From Acidobacteriaceae bacterium (lineage in GTDB: Bacteria > Acidobacteriota > Terriglobia > Bryobacterales > Bryobacteraceae): a stretch of DNA of 64,000 nt. A program made the translations under genes and the position numbers. Shown piece by piece: positions 28,108 through 36,617 of the stretch; the stretch's first letter is position 1; each line of letters opens with the position of its first letter. Below the pieces are notes generated by a model. That model did no database searches, was not told where the DNA came from, and saw only the letters and a program-made list of their open reading frames with translations. The stretch is from the NCBI GenBank assembly GCA_019240405.1, contig JAFAYL010000025.1, positions 1-64,000 of the forward strand, given 5' to 3'.

Positions 28108-29013
28108 CTACTCGCGGAAAAACCGCTCGTACGTCTTCAATGCCGCTATGGACTCATCCGAAATCAGCGGGAAAACGATCTTGTGCACACCCTCTGGAAC
28201 GTCTGCCGACGTGAGCACGTCGCACACTACCGCCGATTTCGTTCCCAAGCCACGTCTCCAAGCTTTCGCCTTCGCGTCGCGAAACACTATAGCCTCCGGA
28301 TCCCATCCCGCTGCCGTCAACATCGTGCGAGCAATCTCGATAAACTCCGGCCAACTCGACGCTACCACCGTCAGCACCTCTGGCCGGACCGGCAGATACT
28401 GGCTCAGCTCCCGATCAACCTGCCGCACTTGTAACGCGACCACCTCCGACGTGTCCGGCGCCAACAATCTCACCTCAGAATATTTACTCGGCAGAGTTAA
28501 GAAGACCGAGTCGCCCCTGTACTGCGCAACCGCTGCCGCATCAGGCTCGCAATCTTCAACTGTCCAAGTCAACGCGTGCCGCAACTCTTCGCAGAGTATC
28601 TTCCGCAAAGCCTCATCCGGATGAACAACTACAAAACGCTTGGACGGCATACCCAGCCAGTGATCGATCCGCTGGCGCACCGCGCTCGCCGAAAGCCCGG
28701 CAGATCGCGCCATCCGAAGAAACGGTAATACCAGCCGGTCCATCAATTCGAGCTGAGCCTCATCGGAGTGGGTTTGTTCCCGCCGGACATAAACCCCGCT
28801 CCCGCGAACCGATTGCACCCAGCCCAGACGCTCAAGCTGCCGGTATGCGGCGCTAACCGTATTCGCGTTGAGCCGGTAACGCTTGGCAAGCGCGCGGGTG
28901 CTGGGCAACCGCTTGCCAGGCGCCAACTCGCCGCTTGCGATTGCCAGCATCAACTGAGTAGCGAGTTGCTCCCGAATCGGAACCCGTCCGTCACGAGCAA
29001 ACCAAAGCTGCAC
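28108..29013 (-). CDS. GntR-family transcriptional regulator
   Basis: 301 residues. Residues ~8-78 form a GntR winged helix (VPIREQLATQLMLAIASGELAPG, RLPSTRALAKRYRLNANTVSAAYRQLE, VRGSGVYVRR). The C-terminal ~200 residues are not a MocR aminotransferase domain (no PLP lysine motif) nor a short YtrA tail; they have alternating alpha/beta segments (RFVVVHPDEALRKILCEEL, EVLTVVASSWPEFIEIAR, GTKSAVVCDVLTSADVPEG) that resemble a periplasmic-binding-like sensor fold. The ligand and targets are unknown. The small gene at 29049 is divergent and close, so the two may share a control region. Confidence 0.82.
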   Translation of the reverse strand: MQLWFARDGRVPIREQLATQLMLAIASGELAPGKRLPSTRALAKRYRLNANTVSAAYRQLERLGWVQSVRGSGVYVRREQTHSDEAQLELMDRLVLPFLRMARSAGLSASAVRQRIDHWLGMPSKRFVVVHPDEALRKILCEELRHALTWTVEDCEPDAAAVAQYRGDSVFLTLPSKYSEVRLLAPDTSEVVALQVRQVDRELSQYLPVRPEVLTVVASSWPEFIEIARTMLTAAGWDPEAIVFRDAKAKAWRRGLGTKSAVVCDVLTSADVPEGVHKIVFPLISDESIAALKTYERFFRE

Positions 29014-29108
29014 GGTAGTCGAGAATTGTACAAGAGAAATCGTGAGTTTTGCAATCGCGAATTGACATCGCTACGCCGCTTAAAATCGCAGCGGATACGA
29101 TTGTTCAC

Positions 29109-29366
29109 ATGGCAGCCCACACTCCAAAGCGCGAAGCGATCGAGAGGTTCGTCCAACACGAAAGCGCAGCCAGGAAGAACTGGATCATCCGTGTCGTAGA
29201 TGAAGAACACGATCCCGTAATCCGCCTGCACGCCTGGCGAGATGACAAGTCCGAAGCCGTCCCGGAGAAATCTCTCGAAGTGCATAGCCGTCAAGTGCGG
29301 CTGTTCGATGAGGAGCTGGACGAAGCCAGCAAGACTCTCATCCGGCGCTGGCTCGCCTCGCTTTGA
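29109..29366 (+). CDS. Small hypothetical protein
   Basis: 85 residues from the ATG at 29109; a TTG at 29049 would add 20 residues. Not recognised. It is charged and soluble (AAHTPKREAIERFVQHESAARKNW ... FDEELDEASKTLIRRWLASL) and probably forms a small alpha/beta domain. No strong ribosome site is visible. It is divergent from the GntR regulator and precedes the DinB gene by 55 bases. Confidence 0.5.
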   Translation: MAAHTPKREAIERFVQHESAARKNWIIRVVDEEHDPVIRLHAWRDDKSEAVPEKSLEVHSRQVRLFDEELDEASKTLIRRWLASL

Positions 29367-29421
29367 AACTCACCTGAACTCCATGCGCAAACTTTGATTC
29401 TCAATTTGGTCAGGAGGCAAA

Positions 29422-29907
29422 ATGGCAGACCTAACGACAAATTTCATTCTGGGCTGGCGCAATAGCTTTTTGAAGCATTGGCGCGTGACGCAGGATTACA
29501 CGATCGCGATTGCCGGCGCTATGCCCTCTGAGCACTACGGCTTCAAACCTGCTCCAAAGGAGTGCAGTTTTGCCGAACAGCTCGTTCATTTAGCTTGGGG
29601 CAATCGCCTGTACATGACCGTGTGGACGGCTTCCCCAATCCCTGACAGACCAAACATCCAAGAGAAGACGGAAGTGGAAGAATATCTATCCGACTCCTTC
29701 CAGCACGTGACAGACGTAGTTGGAGGTTTGGATGAAAGAGATCTTTTGCGCCAGGATCTGGGAGTGCCGCATGTGCCTCCTCACACCGGAACCGATATAC
29801 TTCTACGCGCTTACATGCACACAGCACATCATCGCGGTCAAGCAGTGGTCTATCTCCGGCTGAAGGACATCGAACCGCCCGACTGGGCGTTTATCCCGAC
29901 CGGTTAG
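29422..29907 (+). CDS. DinB-family protein
   Basis: 161 residues, four-helix-bundle DinB/YfiT-like fold (unrelated to DNA polymerase IV). The three metal-binding histidines fit: His56 in EQLVHLAWGN and the pair in MHTAHHRGQAVVYLR near residues 133-137. Members bind a divalent metal and are often thiol-dependent transferases or stress proteins; the substrate is unknown. CAGGAGG precedes the ATG at a good distance. Confidence 0.85.
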   Translation: MADLTTNFILGWRNSFLKHWRVTQDYTIAIAGAMPSEHYGFKPAPKECSFAEQLVHLAWGNRLYMTVWTASPIPDRPNIQEKTEVEEYLSDSFQHVTDVVGGLDERDLLRQDLGVPHVPPHTGTDILLRAYMHTAHHRGQAVVYLRLKDIEPPDWAFIPTG

Positions 29908-30014
29908 CCGAAAACCGAAAACAACGGATCGATCCAGAGCCGGTCTCAGCCTGTTCTGAGTGTCCTTTGGCTTCGTTCCGTAATTTTGCGGGCTTCCCCG
30001 GCTCACGCCAGACA

Positions 30015-30070
30015 GTTCGTTTCGCAAAAAGCCCCCTCAGCTCTTAACAATTGGGTTCGTTTCGCAAAAA
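30015..30070. repeat. 16-bp direct repeat, two copies 40 bp apart
   Basis: GTTCGTTTCGCAAAAA occurs at 30015-30030 and again at 30055-30070 in the non-coding stretch between the DinB gene and rimP. Nothing else coding is seen in this 317-base gap except the rimP promoter and leader. Confidence 0.7.
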
Positions 30071-30103
30071 AGGCTCGTGCCCGGGGCCGAACCCGTTCTC
30101 CCA

Positions 30104-30133
30104 TTGCGGCAACCGCTCCCAAAATGGTTTAAT
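30104..30133 (+). promoter_or_regulatory. Putative promoter of the rimP-nusA-infB operon
   Basis: TTGCGG at 30104-30109, an 18-base spacer and TTTAAT at 30128-30133 match a sigma-70 promoter moderately well and place the start point just before the leader hairpin at 30155. Confidence 0.5.
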
Positions 30134-30154
30134 AGAGGTGTAAGGCCGATCGAC

Positions 30155-30180
30155 AAAGTGGGCGATGAGCCCACTTTTTT
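30155..30180 (+). terminator. Leader terminator/attenuator hairpin before rimP
   Basis: AAAGTGGGC (30155-30163), loop GATGA, GCCCACTTT (30169-30177) and TTT: a 9-bp stem ending in a U tract, 45 bases before the rimP start and downstream of its likely promoter. A terminator-like hairpin inside the leader of the nusA operon suggests attenuation, perhaps by NusA itself. Confidence 0.8.
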
Positions 30181-30224
30181 ATTGCCCGGGCAAAAACGCT
30201 CGGATTTCGTAGCTGAAAGGCAAA

Positions 30225-30701
30225 ATGCCCGCCGTACAAGAAACCGGAGTGTTGCAAACCATCACCGAGCTCGGCGAACACGCCGCGGCCGGTACCGGTA
30301 TCGAAATCGCTGAGATCCAGTTGCGCGGGGCCGGGAAAAGTCGTCTGCTGCGGGTGTATATCGATAAACCTGGCGGTGTCACGCACGCCGATTGTGAGCT
30401 GATTTCCAGGCGGCTCGGTAAATTGTTGGACGAAAAGGACGCCGTGCCCGGTGACAGCTATACGCTCGAAGTAAGCTCGCCCGGAGTTGAGCGGAATTTG
30501 ACCAAGCCTCGCGATTTCGAGCGCGTGCTTGGACAGAAGATCCGGGTCGCCCTGCAGGAGCCCATCGACGGCCAAACGCGCTTTGAAGGTAAGCTGGCGA
30601 GGCTCGCCGGCGGCGTCCTTGAGTTAGAAACTGGACCGGAACACATCGTGCGCATCCCGCTCGGGCAGGTGCAAAAAGCGCGCCTGAAGTTCGAGTGGTA
30701 G
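30225..30701 (+). CDS. rimP: Ribosome maturation factor RimP
   Basis: 158 residues. Assists 30S subunit assembly. The N-terminal domain shows GIEIAEIQLRGAGKSRLLRVYIDKPGGVTHADC and DSYTLEVSSPGVERNLTKPRDFER; the C-terminal Sm-like barrel is EGKLARLAGGVLEL. It opens the classical rimP-nusA-infB operon, 50 bases before nusA. Confidence 0.95.
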   Translation: MPAVQETGVLQTITELGEHAAAGTGIEIAEIQLRGAGKSRLLRVYIDKPGGVTHADCELISRRLGKLLDEKDAVPGDSYTLEVSSPGVERNLTKPRDFERVLGQKIRVALQEPIDGQTRFEGKLARLAGGVLELETGPEHIVRIPLGQVQKARLKFEW

Positions 30702-30751
30702 TCACGCAGCGTTAGCCAAACATCAACGAATTTGAGTTTAGAGGTATTCAC

Positions 30752-32377
30752 GTGGGTTCGATCTATCAATCGATTGAGATGTTGAGCAAAGAAAAGGGTA
30801 TCGATCCGCAAATCGTCGTCGACGCGGTGAAAGATGCCATGCTCGCCGCGGCTCGCAAGCATTTTCGCTCCCAGGAGGAACTCGTCGCCGATTTGGACGA
30901 GAACGGCAATATTCAGATCTATACCGTCAAGCACGTAGTAGACACGGTCGAAGATCCCATCACCCAAATCGCTCTGCCCGCGGCGCAGGGCATCAACGAA
31001 AACGCGGAAATCGGGTCCGAAATCCGTTTCCCAAAGCCCACCGACACTCTGGGACGCATTTCCGCCCAAACGGCCAAGCAAGTCATCCTGCAAAAGGTGC
31101 GCGAAGCCGAGCGCGACAGCGTCTTCTCGGAATATCAAGGTCGTCAAGGCGAGCTCGTCAACTGTACTATTAAGCGGCTTGAGCTTCAGGATTACATCGT
31201 CGATATGGGCAAGACGGAGGCGCGCCTTCCGAAAAAAGAGCAGTCGCGTGTCGAGGCTTTCAGCGTCGGAGACCGTGTGCGCTGCGTAATCAAAGGCGTC
31301 GAGCGCGGAGGAAAAAATTCGGGTGTTGTTGTCTCTCGTGCCGCGCCTGAGCTCGTCATGCGCCTCTTCGAGCAGGAGGTTCCCGAAATTTACGACGGCA
31401 CGGTGTCGATCAAGGCCTGCGCTCGTGAAGCCGGCGAACGGACCAAGATTGCCGTCTTCAGCCGCGACCGCGATGTTGATAGCGTCGGCGCCTGCGTCGG
31501 CATGAAAGGCATGCGCGTGCAATCCATCATCCGTGAGCTGCGCGGCGAAAAAATCGACATCATCGAATACTCAGACGACCCGGTCCAGTACGTAACGAAG
31601 GCCCTCAGTCCCGCCAAAATCTCGCGCGTCACCATCGTCGATCCGGCGGAAAAGCATATGGAGGTTGTAGTTGACGATCTACAGCTATCGCTTGCCATCG
31701 GCAAGCGTGGGCAAAATGTGCGCTTGGCCGCGAAGCTGATCGGTTGGAAAATCGATATCAAGAGCGAAGAGGAAAAACGGCGCGAATTGGACTTGCGAAT
31801 GGCAGATATGGTCATCTCTGGCGCGCCCGTCTCAGTTTTGATTGATCACGGCCTCGATGAAAGCATCGTGGAAAAACTGGTCGCCGCTGACATCGGAACT
31901 GTCGAGCGCCTGGGTGCCATGACGCCCGAGGAGCTCGAATCCATTCCGGATATCGACGAAGACATCGTTAGCCAAATTCAGGCCGCAGTCGTGTCCTTCT
32001 ACGGTCAGTACGACACCGCCGAAGACGAGCACGCTCCCGCCGATGCTGAGAGTATCGAGGCCGCTATCGACGCCACCACTGCCGAGCCACAAACCGGCGA
32101 AGCGGAAGGCGATCTCCCGTTGCCCGGTCGTGAGCCCGCGCATTTTGGAACCATCGAAACCGGAGTGCTCGAGCACGATCTCGCGAGGCATGAAGCGGCC
32201 CCCATCGAGGAGAGTGAAGAAGGTGAAGTTCTGGATTTAGGAAACGTCGAGGGCCTCTCGGGAGCCCCTTCCACTTTGCGCGACCTGGTGGAATCGGAAG
32301 AGGTCTTCGAATCTCATCAGCTCGAAGTAGAGCAATCAGAAGCAGATCAATCTGATACGATGAGGAGATCCGGCTAG
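30752..32377 (+). CDS. nusA: Transcription termination/antitermination protein NusA
   Basis: 541 residues, starting at a GTG with GAGGT upstream. Order: N-terminal polymerase-binding domain (1 to ~125), S1 domain (~135-200, GELVNCTIKRLELQDYIVDMG), KH1 and KH2 (~200-345, VGACVGMKGMRVQSI and AIGKRGQNVRLA), then an HhH-like repeat region (about 370-420) and a long acidic, low-complexity tail (about 430-541). The tail is rich in Glu/Asp and is longer than in E. coli-type proteins without AR repeats. NusA slows polymerase at pauses and can stimulate intrinsic termination, including possibly at its own leader hairpin. Confidence 0.96.
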   Translation: MGSIYQSIEMLSKEKGIDPQIVVDAVKDAMLAAARKHFRSQEELVADLDENGNIQIYTVKHVVDTVEDPITQIALPAAQGINENAEIGSEIRFPKPTDTLGRISAQTAKQVILQKVREAERDSVFSEYQGRQGELVNCTIKRLELQDYIVDMGKTEARLPKKEQSRVEAFSVGDRVRCVIKGVERGGKNSGVVVSRAAPELVMRLFEQEVPEIYDGTVSIKACAREAGERTKIAVFSRDRDVDSVGACVGMKGMRVQSIIRELRGEKIDIIEYSDDPVQYVTKALSPAKISRVTIVDPAEKHMEVVVDDLQLSLAIGKRGQNVRLAAKLIGWKIDIKSEEEKRRELDLRMADMVISGAPVSVLIDHGLDESIVEKLVAADIGTVERLGAMTPEELESIPDIDEDIVSQIQAAVVSFYGQYDTAEDEHAPADAESIEAAIDATTAEPQTGEAEGDLPLPGREPAHFGTIETGVLEHDLARHEAAPIEESEEGEVLDLGNVEGLSGAPSTLRDLVESEEVFESHQLEVEQSEADQSDTMRRSG

Positions 32378-32429
32378 CCAGCTACAAAACTGCAGTTGCG
32401 TCTGAAGGAATTACTTACTTAGCTCTTCT

Positions 32430-35400
32430 ATGAAGAAGGTTCGAATTAACGAGCTGGCGCGGGAGCTCGAGGTGAAACCCGGAGTCATCCTCGATCTGCT
32501 ACCCGAATTCGGCGTACAGGAAAAAAAGACCCATTCGAGCTCGATTGACGAGGAAGTCGCAATTCAATTGCGCGCTCGCCTGACGGATTCTGAAGACGGC
32601 CGAACGCAAACTCCTGAAAGCTCGAATGGCCACAGAAAAGACCGCGAGGAAACACGCGAAAGCTCTCGTGCTCATCAGGAGAGCTCCGGCCCGCAAACCG
32701 CGATAGCAGAGGCTGAGCCGCCGGCCGAGGATCTACCGCCGCCTGCGCCTTCGATTACCCCAGCCGCGCCTTCCGCTCGGCCTTTTCAAGCGCCGCTGCG
32801 TCCGCCTCTCCGAGAAACCGCCGCGGCACCCATTGAACCGGACGCGCCACAAACCACACCCGCTCCTGGAGCGGTCTCGAACGCCCCCGCTATCGAATCA
32901 ATCCCGCATGCCGAACCGGAGCGTCCAACCTTTCATCCTCTCCGGCCTCCGCTGGGCGGCTCCCGCGGTGCAGTTCATCCGCCACTTGCGCCGCCATCCA
33001 CTCATGGTGCCGGATCCGGTCCTGTCAACCGAAGCATTTCCATACCTGCTCGCCCCGCGCCGTCAGGTGGTACTTCGCTGAGCGGCTCCGTTCCCGCAGG
33101 TCCGCGAGCTCCACTCCCGCCAGAAACTCGTCCGCGAACCGCCCCTCCGCAAGTCCCGGTTCGCCCGGCCGGCGCGCCCGAACTTTCTGCCGCGCCTCCC
33201 GCAGCACCCGCTCCGCCTCAGCCAAAAGCACCGCCAGTGCCGACCCATCTAGTCGCTCCCGGTCCCGCGCCGTCCGCCCCCTCCGCGTCAGCCATCCCCG
33301 GCACGCCGATGCCTCGTCCAACGCCATCGCGTCCATCGTCCGGACTCACTCCCGGTGCTCCCATTGCTCCTCGCCCGCAAGGATCGCGTCCCGCTTTGGC
33401 TGGCCAGCCCGCCGTACGTCCCGTTGTTCCGCCGCGTCCTGATCTTGTAAAACGTCTCCAGCAGACTCGCCCGGCCCCTTCTGCTCCGGGCCGCCCAGCC
33501 CCTGCTCCCGGTCAACCTATATATCGCGGACCCGTTCGTCCCGGCCAGCCTGTGATGCGCGGGCCTGGAATCCCAACCGGCCCTATACAGCCCGGGCAGC
33601 GTCGTCCCGGCTTGCGGCCTCCCCACCCCACCACTCCGCTGCGAGCCGAACCTTCAACGCCTCTTCCGACCGAGCAGCGGCGTCACCAGGCCAAGCCCGG
33701 CTTGCGTCAAGCGATTCGCAAACGTGAAGATCTCGAAGAAGGAAATCTCCGCCAGCGTGTCTCGAAGCCTGCTGCGGTTCTTGCTCCGCCTCCGATCGAT
33801 CGCGAAATCACCGTTGCTGAGGGCGTCACCGTAAAGGAGCTTTCTGAAAAGCTGGGCGTCAAAGCAAACCTCGTCGTCAAGAAGCTCGTCGAAAAGAAAA
33901 TTTTCGCCACCATCAATCAGACTCTCGACGTAAAGCTTGCCGAAGAGCTCGCCCGCGAATTTGGCGCATCCACGAACCAGGTCAGTTACGAGCAGGAGAG
34001 CACGCAAGACATCGAGCTTGCCGAAGAAACCAGAGATCTCGTGCGGCGCGCTCCCGTGGTCACCGTGATGGGCCACGTCGATCACGGCAAGACGTCTCTG
34101 CTAGATGCCATTCGCCAGACCAACGTTGCCGGGCGCGAGGCCGGTGGTATCACTCAGCATATCGGCGCCTACCACGTCGAGAAAAATGGACGCAAGATCG
34201 TCTTCATCGATACGCCCGGCCACCAGGCGTTCACGCGTATGCGCGCCCGCGGAGCAAAAGTCACCGACGTAGTCGTTTTGGTCGTATCTGCCGACGACGG
34301 CGTCATGCCGCAAACCCTGGAAGCAATCGATCACGCGAAAGCAGCAGCCGTGCCGATCGTCGTCGCCATCAATAAAATCGATAAGCCCAGCGCGCAGCCC
34401 GAGCGCGTCAAACAACAGCTTGCCGATCGCGGCCTCTTGGCTGAAGACTGGGGCGGCGAAACCGTCACAGTTCCGGTCTCAGCAAAAACCGGCCAGAATC
34501 TCGATCTACTGCTCGAAATGATTCTGCTTGTCTCCGATCTTCTCGATCTCAAAGCCAACCCTAACCGTCCCGCTCTCGGCACTGTTCTCGAAGCGCAGCT
34601 CGATCGCGGGCGCGGTCCCGTCGCAACCATGCTGGTTCGCAATGGCACTCTCCGCGTAGGCGATCATTTCATCTGCGGCGCGCTCTTCAGCAAAGTTCGC
34701 GCGATGTTCGACGACCGCGGTAATCCCGCCAAAGAAGCCGAGCCGTCTATGCCGGTCGAAGTCATCGGCCTCGAAAGTCTGCCCGAAGTCGGCGACAGCT
34801 TCCAAGTGGTTTCCGATACTTCCAAAGCGAAACAGATCGTCATCTATCGTGAAGCCAAAGCCCGTGAAGCCGCAATGGCTAAAGGCGCTCGCGTCGCAAC
34901 GCTTGCCTCTCTCAACGAGCAGTTCAAAGAAGGCGAGCTCAAAGATCTCAACCTGATCATCAAGGCTGACGTCGGCGGCACCGCGGAAGTTCTTTCCGAT
35001 ACCTTGCAGCAGCTCTCGAACGAGAAAGTGCGCGTCCGTGTCCTTCGCGCCGGGGTGGGCGCTATCACGGAAGACGATGTGCTGCTTGCCTCCGCCTCCG
35101 ATGCCGTGATCGTCGGCTTTAACGTGCGTCCGGAGCGCAGCGCTCAATCAACCGCCGAGCAGCAGAAAGTCGATATCCGCCTGCACAGCATCATCTATGA
35201 GCTGATCGATGAAGTGCAGCGCGCCATGACTGGCCTGCTTGAGCCTGTCTACAAGGAAACCGTGCAAGGGCATGCCGAGGTGCGTGAGACATTCAAGATC
35301 AGCAAGGTCGGTACCGTCGCCGGCTGCTATGTTGCGGATGGGGTCATACGGCGCGACAGTCAGATTCGCGTGGTACGCGGCGGAGAGGTCATCCATACCG

Positions 35401-35570
35401 CGAGAATCGATTCGCTCAAGCGCTTCAAGAATGATGCGAGCGAAGTGAAAAACGGTCTCGAATGCGGTATCTCTCTTGTGAATTTCAATAGCGTCCAGAT
35501 CGGCGACACGCTGGAAGCGTTCACGATGGAGCGCATCGCCCCCGAAGTGCCCGCGTCGCAGCACGCCTGA
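32430..35570 (+). CDS. infB: Translation initiation factor IF-2
   Basis: 1046 residues, a long-form IF-2. Residues 1-50 are an IF2-N domain ([23 protein letters not shown]); ~60-445 is a very long Pro/Ala/Arg-rich disordered region; a second IF2-N lies near 465-520 ([21 protein letters not shown]). The GTPase domain starts near residue 547 with [15 protein letters not shown], followed by [15 protein letters not shown] and NKIDKP; domains II-IV follow to [18 protein letters not shown]. It delivers fMet-tRNA to the 30S P site. No ylxR/ylxQ genes lie between nusA and infB here. Confidence 0.97.
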   Translation: MKKVRINELARELEVKPGVILDLLPEFGVQEKKTHSSSIDEEVAIQLRARLTDSEDGRTQTPESSNGHRKDREETRESSRAHQESSGPQTAIAEAEPPAEDLPPPAPSITPAAPSARPFQAPLRPPLRETAAAPIEPDAPQTTPAPGAVSNAPAIESIPHAEPERPTFHPLRPPLGGSRGAVHPPLAPPSTHGAGSGPVNRSISIPARPAPSGGTSLSGSVPAGPRAPLPPETRPRTAPPQVPVRPAGAPELSAAPPAAPAPPQPKAPPVPTHLVAPGPAPSAPSASAIPGTPMPRPTPSRPSSGLTPGAPIAPRPQGSRPALAGQPAVRPVVPPRPDLVKRLQQTRPAPSAPGRPAPAPGQPIYRGPVRPGQPVMRGPGIPTGPIQPGQRRPGLRPPHPTTPLRAEPSTPLPTEQRRHQAKPGLRQAIRKREDLEEGNLRQRVSKPAAVLAPPPIDREITVAEGVTVKELSEKLGVKANLVVKKLVEKKIFATINQTLDVKLAEELAREFGASTNQVSYEQESTQDIELAEETRDLVRRAPVVTVMGHVDHGKTSLLDAIRQTNVAGREAGGITQHIGAYHVEKNGRKIVFIDTPGHQAFTRMRARGAKVTDVVVLVVSADDGVMPQTLEAIDHAKAAAVPIVVAINKIDKPSAQPERVKQQLADRGLLAEDWGGETVTVPVSAKTGQNLDLLLEMILLVSDLLDLKANPNRPALGTVLEAQLDRGRGPVATMLVRNGTLRVGDHFICGALFSKVRAMFDDRGNPAKEAEPSMPVEVIGLESLPEVGDSFQVVSDTSKAKQIVIYREAKAREAAMAKGARVATLASLNEQFKEGELKDLNLIIKADVGGTAEVLSDTLQQLSNEKVRVRVLRAGVGAITEDDVLLASASDAVIVGFNVRPERSAQSTAEQQKVDIRLHSIIYELIDEVQRAMTGLLEPVYKETVQGHAEVRETFKISKVGTVAGCYVADGVIRRDSQIRVVRGGEVIHTARIDSLKRFKNDASEVKNGLECGISLVNFNSVQIGDTLEAFTMERIAPEVPASQHA

Positions 35571-35615
35571 ACAGAATCCATGTAGCATGCGGGCCTTCCC
35601 GCACTGGACAGCTTT

Positions 35616-35900
35616 ATGCCCGTCCTCGGCGTCCTGACGCTCGATATTCGCGTGGAACATTCGCACTCTTTGAAAGAAAAGAGGCAGGTTGTGAAAGGTC
35701 TCAAGGATCGTCTGCGCGAGCGCTTCAACGTATCGGTTGCCGAGATCGATCATCTCGATTCCTGGCAAGCGTCAGTCATCGCCGCCGTGATCGTCTCGAA
35801 CGACCGCATCCACGCCGAGCAAGTCCTCCAAGCCGTTGAAGCCCACGCCGCGAGCCTGCTCGGAGGCGCATTGACAGGTACGAATGTGGAATGGATCTGA
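35616..35900 (+). CDS. ylxP: DUF503 (YlxP) family protein
   Basis: 94 residues, ferredoxin-like alpha/beta fold. Matches DUF503: LTLDIRVEHSHSLKEKRQVVKGLKDRLRERFNVSVAEIDHLD. Usually found between infB and rbfA; its molecular role is unclear but is presumably linked to ribosome biogenesis. Here rbfA is displaced 3.9 kb downstream by the RHS island. Confidence 0.92.
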   Translation: MPVLGVLTLDIRVEHSHSLKEKRQVVKGLKDRLRERFNVSVAEIDHLDSWQASVIAAVIVSNDRIHAEQVLQAVEAHAASLLGGALTGTNVEWI

Positions 35901-35984
35901 AAGGGCGAACCGGCTGATTGCAGCAGGTAATACTGTCGGCTCACTGCGACAACTCCCGCGGCACGATAACAGCGCGTCGCAAGG

Positions 35985-36040
35985 ATGGGTCATTTGCTGT
36001 CGAACCTAGGAATCAAGTGGTACCAGCAATGACAACCCAT
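35985..36040. repeat. Imperfect inverted repeat at left edge of RHS island
   Basis: ATGGGT-CATTTGCTG (35985-35999) and CAGCAATGACAACCCAT (36024-36040) are complementary with a small bulge. It lies between ylxP and the first island gene. It may be a terminator remnant or an insertion scar. Confidence 0.35.
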
Positions 36041-36056
36041 TAATGGTGCTTGATTG

Positions 36057-36563
36057 GTGCGAATCATAATACTTGTGTTAACGGCGCTTTCTCTGCGAGG
36101 CGCAAAAGAACAGATCGTGAACCTTACATTGCCCTCGGGCATACATGTATCAATTGCGGAGGCTCCTTTTCGCGGCTCCGGGATCTCTGTGCAAGGTTGT
36201 GACAAGTCGCCGACGGTTTGCCGAATCGCCGGCAAGCCGTACGGTCTTGCAACAGGGCTACCCCGGACTTACGTCCGCAGCATCATCGTGAGATATGGGG
36301 CTTCCACCTTCAGCCTCGATAGCAGCGGTATATACGATGCCGAAGTCTCTCAGCACGCCAGTCATCCCCAGAACCGTTTTTTCGGGGGCAGCTGCCAAGA
36401 CGCGAAGAATTGCGTTTTGCGGGCAGTATTTGGAGATGCAGCAAACGCAGTGGCGGCAGAATGGGTTGTCATGGAGGGCGTCGCGCACCGGACAGTGCTT
36501 ACCGGCGACAGCGACTTAGTGGAATTTTTTCGGAGGAACATCGATCCACCAACATATGAATAG
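36057..36563 (+). CDS. Exported hypothetical protein in RHS island
   Basis: 168 residues from the GTG at 36057 (a TTG at 36054 is adjacent). The start MRIIILVLTALSLRGAKEQ looks like a signal peptide. The body has several cysteines (QGCDKSPTVCRIAG, GGSCQDAKNCVLRAVFGDA) compatible with disulfides in the periplasm, and ends VEFFRRNIDPPTYE. Not recognised. It stops in the same frame as, and just upstream of, a decayed RHS core motif. It may be an orphan immunity-type or accessory protein of the RHS module; this is inference only. Confidence 0.65.
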   Translation: MRIIILVLTALSLRGAKEQIVNLTLPSGIHVSIAEAPFRGSGISVQGCDKSPTVCRIAGKPYGLATGLPRTYVRSIIVRYGASTFSLDSSGIYDAEVSQHASHPQNRFFGGSCQDAKNCVLRAVFGDAANAVAAEWVVMEGVAHRTVLTGDSDLVEFFRRNIDPPTYE

Positions 36564-36617
36564 TTTCCCCAAACCCGCGACCCAGAAACCGGCCTTGACT
36601 GCCTCAGGCCAGATACC

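Noticed and set aside
30015-30070. CRISPR-like repeat
   Set aside because: Only two 16-bp copies 40 bp apart; no array.
30458-31522. A 354-codon minus-strand open frame
   Set aside because: Antisense to rimP and nusA, both certain genes; no recognisable domain.
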